A stretch of 64,000 nucleotides of DNA from Alteromonas sp. MMG017 (lineage in GTDB: Bacteria; Pseudomonadota; Gammaproteobacteria; Enterobacterales; Alteromonadaceae): assembly GCF_018100795.1 (NCBI RefSeq), contig NZ_JAGJDY010000004.1:310001-374000 (forward strand), written 5' to 3'. Under the pieces are notes generated by a model, which saw nothing but the letters and a program-made list of their open reading frames with translations, did no database searches and was not told the origin of the DNA. The translations under genes were made by a program, and so were the position numbers. Positions 1 through 8,249 of the stretch are shown here, one piece after another. Within the stretch, counting starts at the first letter, position 1, and each line of letters opens with the position of its first letter.

Positions 1-116
1 GTGAATGCTAGGTTTAACATAGCATGGATCACGCATCTTTCACTATCGTGCAGACTGCCCTGGATGCAGCAGTTTAAACATAGACGCATGATGATAAAAA
101 TTTATGGAGACGTTTT

Positions 117-896
117 ATGCAGAAGTCGCTTGTTGCCTTATCTACTATTGCTGCCCTAGGCCTTTTTGCCTGTCAGCCAAATACCACTGATGAGGCCGCT
201 ACTACCGGCACTGACATCGCTGAAACCGCCGATGTTTCGACAGAATCAATGACAGACGTACAAAAGCAAGCGTACGCTATGGGTGCTAGTATGGGCTTGT
301 TCGTGAGCAACCGCGCACAACAGCAAGAGCAACTGGGCTTTCCGCTAGATGAAGCGGCGTTGAAAGAAGGCTTTGAAGATGGCCTTAACGACACATTGAA
401 ATTTACCCCACAAGAAATTCAGCAAATTGCTCAGCAAGGCGAAGAAGTACTTCGTGCTAAGCAACAAGAAATGGCGCAAAAAGCCGCACAAGATAACATT
501 GAAGCCGGCGCGGCCTATCTAGAAGAGAACGCGAAGAAAGATGGCGTAACGACTACCGAATCTGGCCTTCAGTATGAAGTGTTAGAAGAAGGTGAAGGCG
601 CAAGCCCAGCGGCTGAAGACATCGTTAAAGTTCACTACCGTGGTACATTGCTAGACGGTACTGAATTCGATTCTTCTTACAAGCGTGATGAGCCAGCTCA
701 ATTCCCACTTAACCAAGTTATTCCTGGTTGGACTGAAGGCGTTCAGCTTATGAAAGAAGGCGCGAAGTTCCGCTTCCATATCCCTTCTGATTTAGCTTAT
801 GGCGAACGTGCTACCGGTTCAATTACGCCTAATTCAACACTAATTTTTGACGTTGAATTGCTAGAAATCATTAAAGAAGAAGCTGCTGCTGAGTAA
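117..896 (+). CDS. fkpA: FKBP-type peptidyl-prolyl cis-trans isomerase, FkpA-like lipoprotein
   Basis: Catalyses cis-trans isomerisation of prolyl bonds and acts as a periplasmic folding chaperone. The 259-residue product starts with a lipoprotein signal whose lipobox (LFAC) puts the lipidated Cys at residue 19, so it is membrane anchored; E. coli FkpA is soluble, so this differs. Residues about 45-140 form a Gln/Glu-rich helical domain like the FkpA/Mip dimerisation arm. Residues about 150-250 are a full FKBP domain with VHYRGTL, FDSS, VIPGW and LAYG motifs. The gene stands alone, ends at a strong hairpin terminator, and lies close to greB-tex. The family is certain; calling it the FkpA orthologue is an inference from domain order. 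Confidence 0.93.
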   Translation: MQKSLVALSTIAALGLFACQPNTTDEAATTGTDIAETADVSTESMTDVQKQAYAMGASMGLFVSNRAQQQEQLGFPLDEAALKEGFEDGLNDTLKFTPQEIQQIAQQGEEVLRAKQQEMAQKAAQDNIEAGAAYLEENAKKDGVTTTESGLQYEVLEEGEGASPAAEDIVKVHYRGTLLDGTEFDSSYKRDEPAQFPLNQVIPGWTEGVQLMKEGAKFRFHIPSDLAYGERATGSITPNSTLIFDVELLEIIKEEAAAE

Positions 897-958
897 TATT
901 ACGCAGCGCTTTAATGCCGCGTAGCGGCTACGCTTTTGCGATTGCCACTACCAATAAA

Positions 959-990
959 AGCCGATACTTTTTTAAAGTGTCGGCTTTTTT
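959..990 (+). terminator. Rho-independent terminator of the fkpA-like gene
   Basis: A 12-bp stem (left arm 959-970, right arm 974-985, one G-U pair) closes a 3-nt loop and is followed by a run of T. It begins about 60 nt after the stop codon. Confidence 0.9.
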
Positions 991-1138
991 AATGCGTTAA
1001 CTGATGGTAGTACTTTAATGAGCGGATGAACGTAAGGGCGGCACCATAGCCATTGCTACAAATACAGCAAATGCACACCTTGCATGGAAGGTGTATCACA
1101 TGGTTAGCCGTTCGATAACTCGCTATATATGCAAAAAA

Positions 1139-1162
1139 TCGTGCAATATATCGTGCAATGTA
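1139..1162. repeat. 12-bp imperfect tandem duplication
   Basis: Two adjacent 12-mers, 1139-1150 and 1151-1162, share the first nine bases (TCGTGCAAT) and differ at two positions. They lie in the spacer downstream of the small membrane-protein gene at 1195-1482. Confidence 0.75.
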
Positions 1163-1179
1163 ACGACCACCAATTTAAG

Positions 1180-1215
1180 TATGACGCGGTGGCGCTAACT
1201 ATGACGCGGTGGCGC
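1180..1215. repeat. 16-bp direct repeat, 20-bp period, spanning a gene end
   Basis: TATGACGCGGTGGCGC occurs at 1180-1195 and again at 1200-1215, separated by 4 bases. The copy at 1200-1215 encodes the C-terminal residues of the minus-strand protein; the other copy lies just past its stop codon. It looks like a local duplication of the gene end. Confidence 0.85.
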
Positions 1216-1482
1216 ACGACGTCGTTCGCGCTGCACTTTAAATACCGCAAAGTGATTTAACAGGTATTGCCCAAACTTATACATTAATAAGCCAATCACG
1301 AGATATCCTGCCGTTATTAGGCTGTCCATACGTACTACAATATCAAGCAAGCCGTACAGCACCATTAACGCGCCCGTTAAAAACAGCATGAAACCAGCAA
1401 TAGTGCCACCCATTGAACTGTTAGTTGCAGCTTGGCGCCTGTCTACAGGCTTCTTTTCCATCTTTCGTGCATCATCTTCCAT
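1195..1482 (-). CDS. Small two-helix membrane protein, function unknown
   Basis: A 95-residue protein not assigned to any named family. It has a charged Lys/Arg/Asp N-terminus (1-22), two hydrophobic segments at about 26-48 and 54-70, and a very basic Arg/Pro-rich tail, so both ends are probably cytoplasmic. The ATG at 1482 is preceded by GGGAAA at reasonable spacing. It is convergent with fkpA and divergent from greB. The hydrophobic pattern and ribosome site favour a real gene over noise. The end of the reading frame lies in a short direct repeat. Confidence 0.62.
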   Translation of the reverse strand: MEDDARKMEKKPVDRRQAATNSSMGGTIAGFMLFLTGALMVLYGLLDIVVRMDSLITAGYLVIGLLMYKFGQYLLNHFAVFKVQRERRRAPPRHS

Positions 1483-1657
1483 TCGAGTTTCCCGCTCATT
1501 AGCCGGTTGTTATTTATACTGCGACAACAACCTAAAGGTTTATGTTCAATATTTGCACAAAGTGGTTTAAATGAGAGATTTCGACGCATTTGTTTATTGC
1601 GTTCTATTAATTCACCCACATACACTAGCCATAAGATTTCAATTTAGCTAAATAATT

Positions 1658-2143
1658 GTGAAAACACCACTGATAACACGAAAAGGATATTTGAAGCTAA
1701 AACAGGAGCTTGACCATTTGTGGCGGGAAGAAAGGCCCGAAATCACACGAAAGGTCACGTGGGCTGCTAGCTTAGGCGATCGTAGTGAAAACGCAGATTA
1801 CCAATATAATAAGAAAAAACTACGTGAAATCGATAGGCGAGTACGTTATTTACGTAAGTGTTTGGAAAACCTAAAAGTCGTGGATTATAGCCCCCAGCAG
1901 GAAAATAAAGTTTATTTTGGTGCTTGGGTAGAAATTGAAAATGAACAAGGACAAGTGCTAGAACTTCGCCTTGTGGGTTACGATGAAATATTTGGCCGTC
2001 GAGATTACATTTCTATCGACTCTCCTATGGCACGCGCCTTAGTAGGGAAAGAAGAAGATGATGATGTTACGGTAAAAACTGAAACCGACGTAAAAGAATG
2101 GTGGATAAACCGTATTTGGTACGATCCCACCGATAAACTGTAA
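1658..2143 (+). CDS. greB: Transcription elongation factor GreB
   Basis: Binds the secondary channel of RNA polymerase and stimulates cleavage of the backtracked transcript 3' end. The 161 residues match the family's usual length (about 158). The N-terminal coiled coil carries the acidic tip (GDRSENADYQYNKK) that reaches the active site, and the C-terminal half has the FKBP-like fold with VGYDEIFG and ISIDSPMARAL. These motifs are nearly identical to E. coli GreB and distinguish it from GreA. Translation starts at GTG (1658); the next residues, KTPLITRKGY, line up with the E. coli N-terminus, which fixes the start. Its neighbour is tex, as in enterobacteria. Confidence 0.97.
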   Translation: MKTPLITRKGYLKLKQELDHLWREERPEITRKVTWAASLGDRSENADYQYNKKKLREIDRRVRYLRKCLENLKVVDYSPQQENKVYFGAWVEIENEQGQVLELRLVGYDEIFGRRDYISIDSPMARALVGKEEDDDVTVKTETDVKEWWINRIWYDPTDKL

Positions 2144-2305
2144 TAAAGTTAAAACGTTTTCCATGAATACTGACCATACAATCAGGCTTCTCCTGATCCG
2201 TCGCGGTGGTATAATTGCCGCCAGTTATTCCAACTAAAATAAAAGCGGTGTAAAAAGGCTAATGCTAGCCACTACACCCTTATTTGCTATTGCCTAGAGC
2301 GTATT

Positions 2306-4681
2306 ATGATTATTAACAAAATTGCCGAAGAACTTGCCGTACAAACTTCCCAAGTCAGTGCCGCGGTTAAGCTTCTTGATGAAGGTTCAACGGTGCCGTT
2401 TATTGCACGTTACCGAAAAGAAGTAACGCAAGGGCTAGACGACACTCAGTTACGTACGCTTCAGCAACGTCTTACTTACCTTCGTGAACTAGAAGACAGA
2501 CGCCAAGTCATCTTAAAATCTATTGATGAACAAGGAAAACTGTCTGATGAGTTAAAGCGCAATATTACCGGCGCTGACAGTAAGACCACCTTGGAAGACT
2601 TATACTTACCCTTCAAGCCTCGTAGACGCACCAAAGGTCAAATCGCCATTGAAGCAGGCCTTGAAGGCTTAGCAGATACCTTATTTGCCAACCCTGACCA
2701 ATCTATCGACGAATTAGCCGCTGAATATGTTAATGCCGAAAAAGGGATTGCAGATACCAAAGCTGCTCTGGAAGGCGCTCGCTTTATTTTAATGGAACGG
2801 TTTGCTGAAGATGCAGCACTGTTAGGTAAAATTCGTAGCTACCTTGTTGAAAACGCGCATATTAAAAGCACAGTAGCAAACGATAAAGCCCAAGAAGCCG
2901 TTAAGTACAAAGACTATTTTGAACACAGTGAAAAGTACAAAAACGCGCCTTCACACCGTGCCCTTGCTATGTTTCGTGGTCGTAACGAAGGCATGTTGAA
3001 CATTCAACTGGATGCCGACCCACAGCAAGATGACGCCAGTGCGCCTTCTCACTGTGAACACCTTATTGCTAGCCACTACAATATTATGCACCGCAACCGC
3101 CCTGCTGATGATTTCCTAGCGCAAGTAGTGCAGTGGACGTGGAAGATTAAAATCGCCTTACACATGGAAACTGAGCTATTCAGTGGTCTTCGTGAGCGCG
3201 CTGAAGAAGAAGCGATTGAGGTGTTTGCCAAGAACCTTAACGACTTGCTAATGGCCGCGCCAGCTGGCGCTAAGACCACCATGGGGCTTGATCCTGGCCT
3301 TCGTACGGGTGTGAAAGTGGCTATCGTAGATAAAACTGGCAAAGTTGTCGCTAAAAATACCATTTTCCCCCATGCGCCCCAGAATCAGTGGGATAAGTCA
3401 CTGCGTACCCTCACCACCGTGTGCAAGCAGTATAAAGTTGAGCTTATCAGTATCGGTAATGGTACAGGCTCTCGTGAAACCGATAAGCTTGTAGGGGAAA
3501 TGCTTAAAAATAACCCTGAGCTAGGCGCACAAAAAATCATGGTTAGCGAAGCTGGCGCCTCGGTTTACTCAGCCTCAGAATTAGCCTCAAACGAACTACC
3601 TGATTTAGACGTGTCTATTCGTGGCGCAGTGTCCATTGCTCGCCGTTTACAAGACCCGCTAGCCGAGCTTGTAAAAATTGAGCCTAAAGCTATTGGTGTG
3701 GGCCAATATCAGCATGATGTAAGCCAAAGCCAGTTAGGTAAATCGCTCGACCGTGTTATTGAAGACTGTGTGAACGCCGTAGGCGTAGATTTAAATACGG
3801 CATCACCGGCACTGCTTAGTTACGTATCAGGACTAAACAAGACCTTAGCAAATAACATTGTGCAATTTAGAGACACCAATGGTGCCTTCGGCGATAGAAA
3901 AGCATTAATGAAAGTAGAGCGTTTGGGGCCAAAAGCCTTCGAACAAGCCGCTGGATTCCTACGTATCGTAAATGGCAGTAACCCGCTAGATGCGTCTGCG
4001 GTTCACCCCGAAGCTTACCCTGTGGTAGATAAAATTGTGGATACGGCCGCGGTTGCGGTAAACGATCTTATCGGTAACACAGAGCTACTGAAAACCTTAT
4101 CGCCTGATACCTTTACCAGTGACGCTTTCGGTTTACCCACGGTAAAAGATATTTTGAGCGAACTTGATAAGCCAGGGCGAGATCCTCGACCAGAATTTAA
4201 AACTGCCACCTTTAAAGAAGGTGTGGAGACCATTAAAGATCTTACTCCAGGTATGATTTTAGAGGGCGTTGTGAGCAACGTTGCGAACTTTGGTGCTTTT
4301 GTTGATGTAGGTGTTCACCAAGATGGTTTAGTGCATATTTCAGCGCTCACCAACAAGTTCATTTCAGACCCACGGGATGTAGTGAAAGCAGGGGACATTG
4401 TTAAGGTTAAAGTACTTGAGGTAGACGTAGCACGTAAGCGTATATCCTTTACTATGCGACTAGAAGATACACCGACCTCGTCAAACCAGTCGGGCAAAAG
4501 CAATAACAGTAATGGCGCTGCTAACGCAAAGTCAAATGGGAATCCTCGTGCTAACAATGGGTCTCAGCGTGGAAACCCTCGCGCAGATAAGTCAAACAAG
4601 CGTGGTGGCGGACAAAACCAGCAGCAAAACAGTGCTATGGGTAACGCCTTTGCCGATGCGTTCGCTAAAGCAAAGAAATAA
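2306..4681 (+). CDS. tex: Tex/YhgF RNA-binding transcription accessory protein
   Basis: Nucleic-acid-binding protein of the Tex/Spt6-like family, tied to transcription and RNA metabolism. The 791 residues contain the N-terminal Tex helical region ([17 protein letters not shown] near 30), a YqgF/RuvX-like domain beginning [11 protein letters not shown] (about 327), helix-hairpin-helix motifs (VGVDLNTAS and YVSGL, about 490-520) and an S1 RNA-binding domain (about 645-720, [17 protein letters not shown]). The last 60 residues are a low-complexity Asn/Gly/Ser/Lys/Arg tail, probably disordered and RNA-binding. It follows greB by 162 bp and ends at a palindromic terminator. The assignment is secure. 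Confidence 0.97.
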   Translation: MIINKIAEELAVQTSQVSAAVKLLDEGSTVPFIARYRKEVTQGLDDTQLRTLQQRLTYLRELEDRRQVILKSIDEQGKLSDELKRNITGADSKTTLEDLYLPFKPRRRTKGQIAIEAGLEGLADTLFANPDQSIDELAAEYVNAEKGIADTKAALEGARFILMERFAEDAALLGKIRSYLVENAHIKSTVANDKAQEAVKYKDYFEHSEKYKNAPSHRALAMFRGRNEGMLNIQLDADPQQDDASAPSHCEHLIASHYNIMHRNRPADDFLAQVVQWTWKIKIALHMETELFSGLRERAEEEAIEVFAKNLNDLLMAAPAGAKTTMGLDPGLRTGVKVAIVDKTGKVVAKNTIFPHAPQNQWDKSLRTLTTVCKQYKVELISIGNGTGSRETDKLVGEMLKNNPELGAQKIMVSEAGASVYSASELASNELPDLDVSIRGAVSIARRLQDPLAELVKIEPKAIGVGQYQHDVSQSQLGKSLDRVIEDCVNAVGVDLNTASPALLSYVSGLNKTLANNIVQFRDTNGAFGDRKALMKVERLGPKAFEQAAGFLRIVNGSNPLDASAVHPEAYPVVDKIVDTAAVAVNDLIGNTELLKTLSPDTFTSDAFGLPTVKDILSELDKPGRDPRPEFKTATFKEGVETIKDLTPGMILEGVVSNVANFGAFVDVGVHQDGLVHISALTNKFISDPRDVVKAGDIVKVKVLEVDVARKRISFTMRLEDTPTSSNQSGKSNNSNGAANAKSNGNPRANNGSQRGNPRADKSNKRGGGQNQQQNSAMGNAFADAFAKAKK

Positions 4682-4733
4682 CGCCTAACATTATTGTTTA
4701 CACCAGCAATCATTATTTTAAAGTCAGCATTTT

Positions 4734-4757
4734 AAAGCCAGCATGCATGCTGGCTTT
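4734..4757 (+). terminator. Palindromic terminator after tex
   Basis: A perfect 24-bp palindrome (left half AAAGCCAGCATG) lies about 50 nt after the tex stop codon and is followed by a T-rich stretch. Being symmetric, it could also slow transcripts arriving from the minus-strand gene at 4846. Confidence 0.8.
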
Positions 4758-4845
4758 TCTGTATTTGCACAGTGGAAGTTTATATTTTTGAAAGTAGCAG
4801 TGTTAAGAATACGGGTTATTGGCAGTGAGCGTTAAGTACCAGGCC

Positions 4846-5904
4846 CTAAGCGCTAGCGGAAAAACCTTCACGGACTGGTGTATAGGCTTGGGTGTAGAAA
4901 TTTTGAATGCGACCAATACGGGCTGAGTTAGCTTGGCTTTCCTGAGCTTCATTGCCAAAGGCTAATGAGCGCGTATCAAAACCACCACCAATCTCGTTTG
5001 AAGTTTCACTGGCAGCGCTTTGTATTCCTTGGCTCGCGGCGCTTTGTAAGCCTTGACTTCCGGCGCTTTGCTCAGCCGTTTGCGCTTGTAAAACGGCTTC
5101 GTCTAACGCCCGAGTAGGGCGTTCGACACCGGCATTATCGGTAATTTCATCAATGTCAGGTGGCGTGATCTCTGATGCGCTTGGCGCTACCGATGACGTA
5201 GCAGCGTTGTCTTCAGCAATTTCGCTACGAGCTTCAAAAGATTTTTGCGTCGCTTCTGCTGCCACTTTTAAGTCTTGCGCCGAAGGCTCAGCAGGGGCGA
5301 GTGCCGCAGCACGTACTTGCTGCATTTTTTGAAGGGTTTCTTCAGGGCTATTTAGCTCAGAAATATCAATAGACACTTCACCATCGGTAACATAACGTTT
5401 GTTATCTGGCCCAGTGGTATATTCATATTGCGGCGATCCAGCGTATTGCCCACCCGCAGCGGCGTGCGCCTGCTCGTGAGTACGGACTTCTTGATCACGC
5501 GCCTCTAAGTTGCTTATTTCTTGCTGTTCTTCTTCTGTTTGCTGTTCAGGCTGTAAGGCTTGCTCACCAGAAGCTTGCTGATTTGATTCCTGTTGATCGC
5601 GAGCATTCTGTTTGCCGGCGCTTTCATCAGAGCCATTGTCTTTTTGTTCGCCAAACACGCTTTCAAACGCGCTTTGCAGTTCAGTTTGGATTTGGGGGCG
5701 ATCGTAGGTAACAGGCGCAGGCGTTTGTCCCGGATTACGAGCTTTGTCAGTGTCCGAACCTAGGCCTTTTTGCGACGCCCCTTTCTCTGCATCCCCCGAC
5801 TGAGGAATAGTTTCACGTAATACGTTGTCTCGTCTTGCAGACTCAGTATTAACGTTTGCAGTAGGGTACGCTATGGCCGTAAGGATAGGGGTAACAATGT
5901 TCAC
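4846..5904 (-). CDS. SprA-related putative metalloprotease (CJM1_0395-type family)
   Basis: Putative zinc metalloprotease with no proven substrate. The 352 residues hold one conserved block at about 130-205: an HExxH motif (HEQAH, 143-147), AAAGGQY, and YVTDGEVSID, where E176 could be a further ligand. This matches the SprA-related family. The flanks are low-complexity: Gln/Glu/Ser-rich before (90-130) and Ala/Ser/Gln-rich after, including an eight-residue repeat. There is no signal peptide. Translation starts at GTG (5904), with AGGAG six bases upstream. It sits 17 nt downstream of the small flagellar-like gene, so the two are probably co-transcribed. The fold is well supported; proteolytic activity is not shown. 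Confidence 0.85.
   Translation of the reverse strand: MNIVTPILTAIAYPTANVNTESARRDNVLRETIPQSGDAEKGASQKGLGSDTDKARNPGQTPAPVTYDRPQIQTELQSAFESVFGEQKDNGSDESAGKQNARDQQESNQQASGEQALQPEQQTEEEQQEISNLEARDQEVRTHEQAHAAAGGQYAGSPQYEYTTGPDNKRYVTDGEVSIDISELNSPEETLQKMQQVRAAALAPAEPSAQDLKVAAEATQKSFEARSEIAEDNAATSSVAPSASEITPPDIDEITDNAGVERPTRALDEAVLQAQTAEQSAGSQGLQSAASQGIQSAASETSNEIGGGFDTRSLAFGNEAQESQANSARIGRIQNFYTQAYTPVREGFSASA
5015..5070. repeat. 24-bp in-frame tandem repeat inside the SprA-like gene
   Basis: Units at 5015-5038 and 5039-5062 plus a partial third at 5063-5070 all begin GCGCTTTG. On the minus strand they encode a repeated octapeptide of type QSAxSQGx in the C-terminal low-complexity region. Confidence 0.8.
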
Positions 5905-5921
5905 ATTACACTCCTACACGA

Positions 5922-6254
5922 CTACGCTAACGTATCAATAATGGTGCCTATGGTGTCATTAGCCACATCAAGTACCTTGGCAGAAGCCTGGGCATTAATA
6001 CTGTTGATTTTCAGTGACAACAGATTTGTGGTGACATCATCCTGTGGAGTGGGAAGTATGTTGCGTATATTCTGTAAACTCTGGGTGGCAGAATTGGCTA
6101 AAACAGCCTGCGGATCACGCTCTGCGCTTGTGGTTTGCTGGGCAATATTAGACGCAGCCTGCATTATACCATTACTGGCATTCTGCAAACCGAATTGTCC
6201 GGACAAAATTGCCGAATTTATATTGTTGCTATTTACACCTGATATACCAGACAT
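5922..6254 (-). CDS. Miniature flagellar-axial-like protein, function unknown
   Basis: A 110-residue protein without a recognised name. Residues 17-38 (SGQFGLQNAS then MQAASNIA) look like the N-terminal helix of flagellar rod/hook proteins (FlgB/C/E/F/G/K). Residues 72-110 (TTNLLSLKINSINAQASAKVLDVA then IGTIIDTL) look like their C-terminal helix, which ends the same way in FlgE and FlgG. The large middle domain is reduced to about 30 polar residues. A strong GAGGT site precedes the ATG. It lies 17 nt before the SprA-like protease gene. No flagellar genes lie nearby. The resemblance is pattern-based and needs a profile search; the gene itself is convincing. Confidence 0.8.
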   Translation of the reverse strand: MSGISGVNSNNINSAILSGQFGLQNASNGIMQAASNIAQQTTSAERDPQAVLANSATQSLQNIRNILPTPQDDVTTNLLSLKINSINAQASAKVLDVANDTIGTIIDTLA

Positions 6255-6452
6255 ACACTACCTCTACACTCTCATGTGCAATTATTAACCAAATTGCAGA
6301 AAATGAAAAGGTCTGTACCGCTCATACACCTTAACTGGCTGTGAAAACGAGCAATATTTTTTCCTCGCGCCTATGTTTTGGCTAGCGAGAAACTAGGGCT
6401 TATCCACTAACGTACGCTACACATTACCTAAACGCGGCCTAAAAGCATCGGG

Positions 6453-7280
6453 TCACGATGCTTTTTGTTGGTACACGCTTGATGCAAAACTAAACAAAAT
6501 ATCGGCGCTTTGCTGAGGGTGAGAAATAAAAGGCGCATGCGCTGCATGGGGCAATACCACGGTATCGGCTTGAGGGTGTAACTCACAAATACGATCTATA
6601 CCACTGGTAGGCACTAGGCTATCTAAACGACCGTAAAGTCGTAGGGTTGGCACCGTTATGCGGCCAATGTCTTGGCGTAAATCTTCTGTGGAAAGAATTC
6701 TTAAACCTTGTTTCAGCGCGTGCTGGTCAGGTTCAGGGTATTCACTGATATGCCCACGAATGGCTTTGATGTCTTGGCGGGCCGTATCACTTCCCATTGC
6801 TTGAATGGCTAAAAAGCGTTCTAGCGTTCTATTGTAGTTACTCTCTAACTGACTTTCGAACATGGCCAGTAAATCACCTGCAATGCCAGGCCAGCAGGGG
6901 CCAGCGATGAATCGCGGTGTAGAGGCTATTGTCACTAAACCTTTAAGAGCTAACCCTTTACTGCCACCAAGTAAGGCTAGTCGTTGCGCCACCAAACCGC
7001 CTAAAGACCAGCCTACGACAATACTTTTTGGTGGAATGTAAGGCGCTATCATTTGTGCTAAAGACTCAGCGCTATAAGGAGAAGGCACATGCTGAGCGTT
7101 TTCGCCGAAACCGGGGAGATCAATAGTGGTAACTCGAAAGCTATTGGTTAAATAGGGAATAAACGAGGTAAATGCGCCGCTATTCATACCCCAACCGTGA
7201 AGGAAAACCAGATCGTTTCCTGTACCTTGAGTTCGGGTGACAAGTGGTGTGTTTGTATGCAAATCTTTCACTGTATACAT
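6453..7280 (-). CDS. bioH: BioH-type pimeloyl-ACP methyl ester esterase
   Basis: Alpha/beta hydrolase that removes the methyl group from pimeloyl-ACP methyl ester, closing pimelate synthesis for biotin. An FLHGWGMNSGAF oxyanion segment, the nucleophile elbow GWSLGG, the acid in LYGRLDSLVP and the His in HAAHAPFISHP complete the triad, and length (about 275) fits BioH. The start is uncertain: the frame opens at 7331, but the ATG at 7280 leaves a normal-length N-terminus; AAAGG directly abuts this ATG, so the GTG three codons later is also possible. Divergent from comF, as bioH is from gntX in E. coli. The hydrolase family is certain; BioH identity rests on context and motif match. Confidence 0.85.
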   Translation of the reverse strand: MYTVKDLHTNTPLVTRTQGTGNDLVFLHGWGMNSGAFTSFIPYLTNSFRVTTIDLPGFGENAQHVPSPYSAESLAQMIAPYIPPKSIVVGWSLGGLVAQRLALLGGSKGLALKGLVTIASTPRFIAGPCWPGIAGDLLAMFESQLESNYNRTLERFLAIQAMGSDTARQDIKAIRGHISEYPEPDQHALKQGLRILSTEDLRQDIGRITVPTLRLYGRLDSLVPTSGIDRICELHPQADTVVLPHAAHAPFISHPQQSADILFSFASSVYQQKAS

Positions 7281-7432
7281 CCTTTGGCTGTTGCATGAAG
7301 AAGCAAACCTAATAGGCTGCCATGTATGCATGATTACCCATTATCTCAAAAAATGCTTAAAGACACGTTATCGTACTGTAGCTACATGCGAGAAAAAGCT
7401 ACTTAACATAAGAATTCAAAAATTCACGTACT

Positions 7433-8176
7433 ATGAATCTTTCATGCTTACTATGTTATCAGGCAAGTCCTACGCCAGTATGTCATTGGTGTGAACGTGA
7501 TATGTTTTTTTTCTCAGCCAAAGAACACGGTTATAATTTACTGTCCTTTGGGCCAGTGGGTCGGCACGTTAAGCATAGTAGCTATAACGGGCTATCTGTA
7601 CTGGCTTTACATACTTATCCAATAACCACCTTAATTCATGGCTTTAAGTTTCAACACTCACTGACTTCGGGGAAGGTATTAGCCACGTGGTTTGTCGGTA
7701 AACAGCAACACTTAGCTCAGCATACACCGCAGGTATCTCACACCACTGCGCAACTTCTCTTACCAGTGCCATTAAGCCCTTGGCGACTGGCAACGCGGCA
7801 TTATAATCAGGCTGCAGTGCTCGCTAAATCCATTGGCAGTGCACTGAATATTCCCATTTGCACCAATTGGGCGATTCGACAAGGTATGTCTGCCCAGCAT
7901 CATTTAGGAAAAGCACAGAGGCTACAACATGCTAAGCAGGTGTTTTCATTAACGCCACAGTGTATTGATCAATTAGTCGCTTCTAACCCTGCTCTTAAAT
8001 GCATCGCTATAGTGGATGATGTTATCACTACCGGTGTCACGGTAAATGCTCTGGCGAGCTTATTGAGAGCTCGCTATCCACAACTGAGTATTCTAGTGTG
8101 GGCAATGACTTTTACCCCGCCCCCAAAAAGCTCATTACTGACGGCAAGAATGGCAGCAAAAGTGCAGGCAAGGTAG
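7433..8176 (+). CDS. comF: ComF/GntX family phosphoribosyltransferase-like protein
   Basis: ComF-family protein, needed for natural transformation in several bacteria; its enzymatic role is unsettled. The 247 residues start with a zinc-ribbon-like Cys set (C5, C8, C17, C20), and the C-terminal half carries the phosphoribosyltransferase PRPP loop (CIAIVDDVITTG, about 188-200). LPVPLSPWRLATRHYNQA is the conserved ComF core. The Cys motif begins at residue 5, so the ATG at 7433 is right despite a poor ribosome site. Its neighbour comM (39.4 kb) belongs to another transformation-linked family. E. coli calls the equivalent gene gntX. Confidence 0.9.
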   Translation: MNLSCLLCYQASPTPVCHWCERDMFFFSAKEHGYNLLSFGPVGRHVKHSSYNGLSVLALHTYPITTLIHGFKFQHSLTSGKVLATWFVGKQQHLAQHTPQVSHTTAQLLLPVPLSPWRLATRHYNQAAVLAKSIGSALNIPICTNWAIRQGMSAQHHLGKAQRLQHAKQVFSLTPQCIDQLVASNPALKCIAIVDDVITTGVTVNALASLLRARYPQLSILVWAMTFTPPPKSSLLTARMAAKVQAR

Positions 8177-8249
8177 CCGAAACGACTACCGTTACCTCTT
8201 ATTATCTAATCAAAGTTAGCTATTTAAGCATTAGCTAAATGAAAACCAG

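Noticed and set aside
1..116. Plus-strand open frame running into the fkpA-like gene
   Set aside because: No start site with a ribosome-binding sequence and no recognisable protein; treated as the fkpA 5' region.
1388..1647. Plus-strand frames antisense to the small membrane gene
   Set aside because: They overlap the better-supported minus-strand gene and the greB leader, and have no ribosome site or homology-like pattern.
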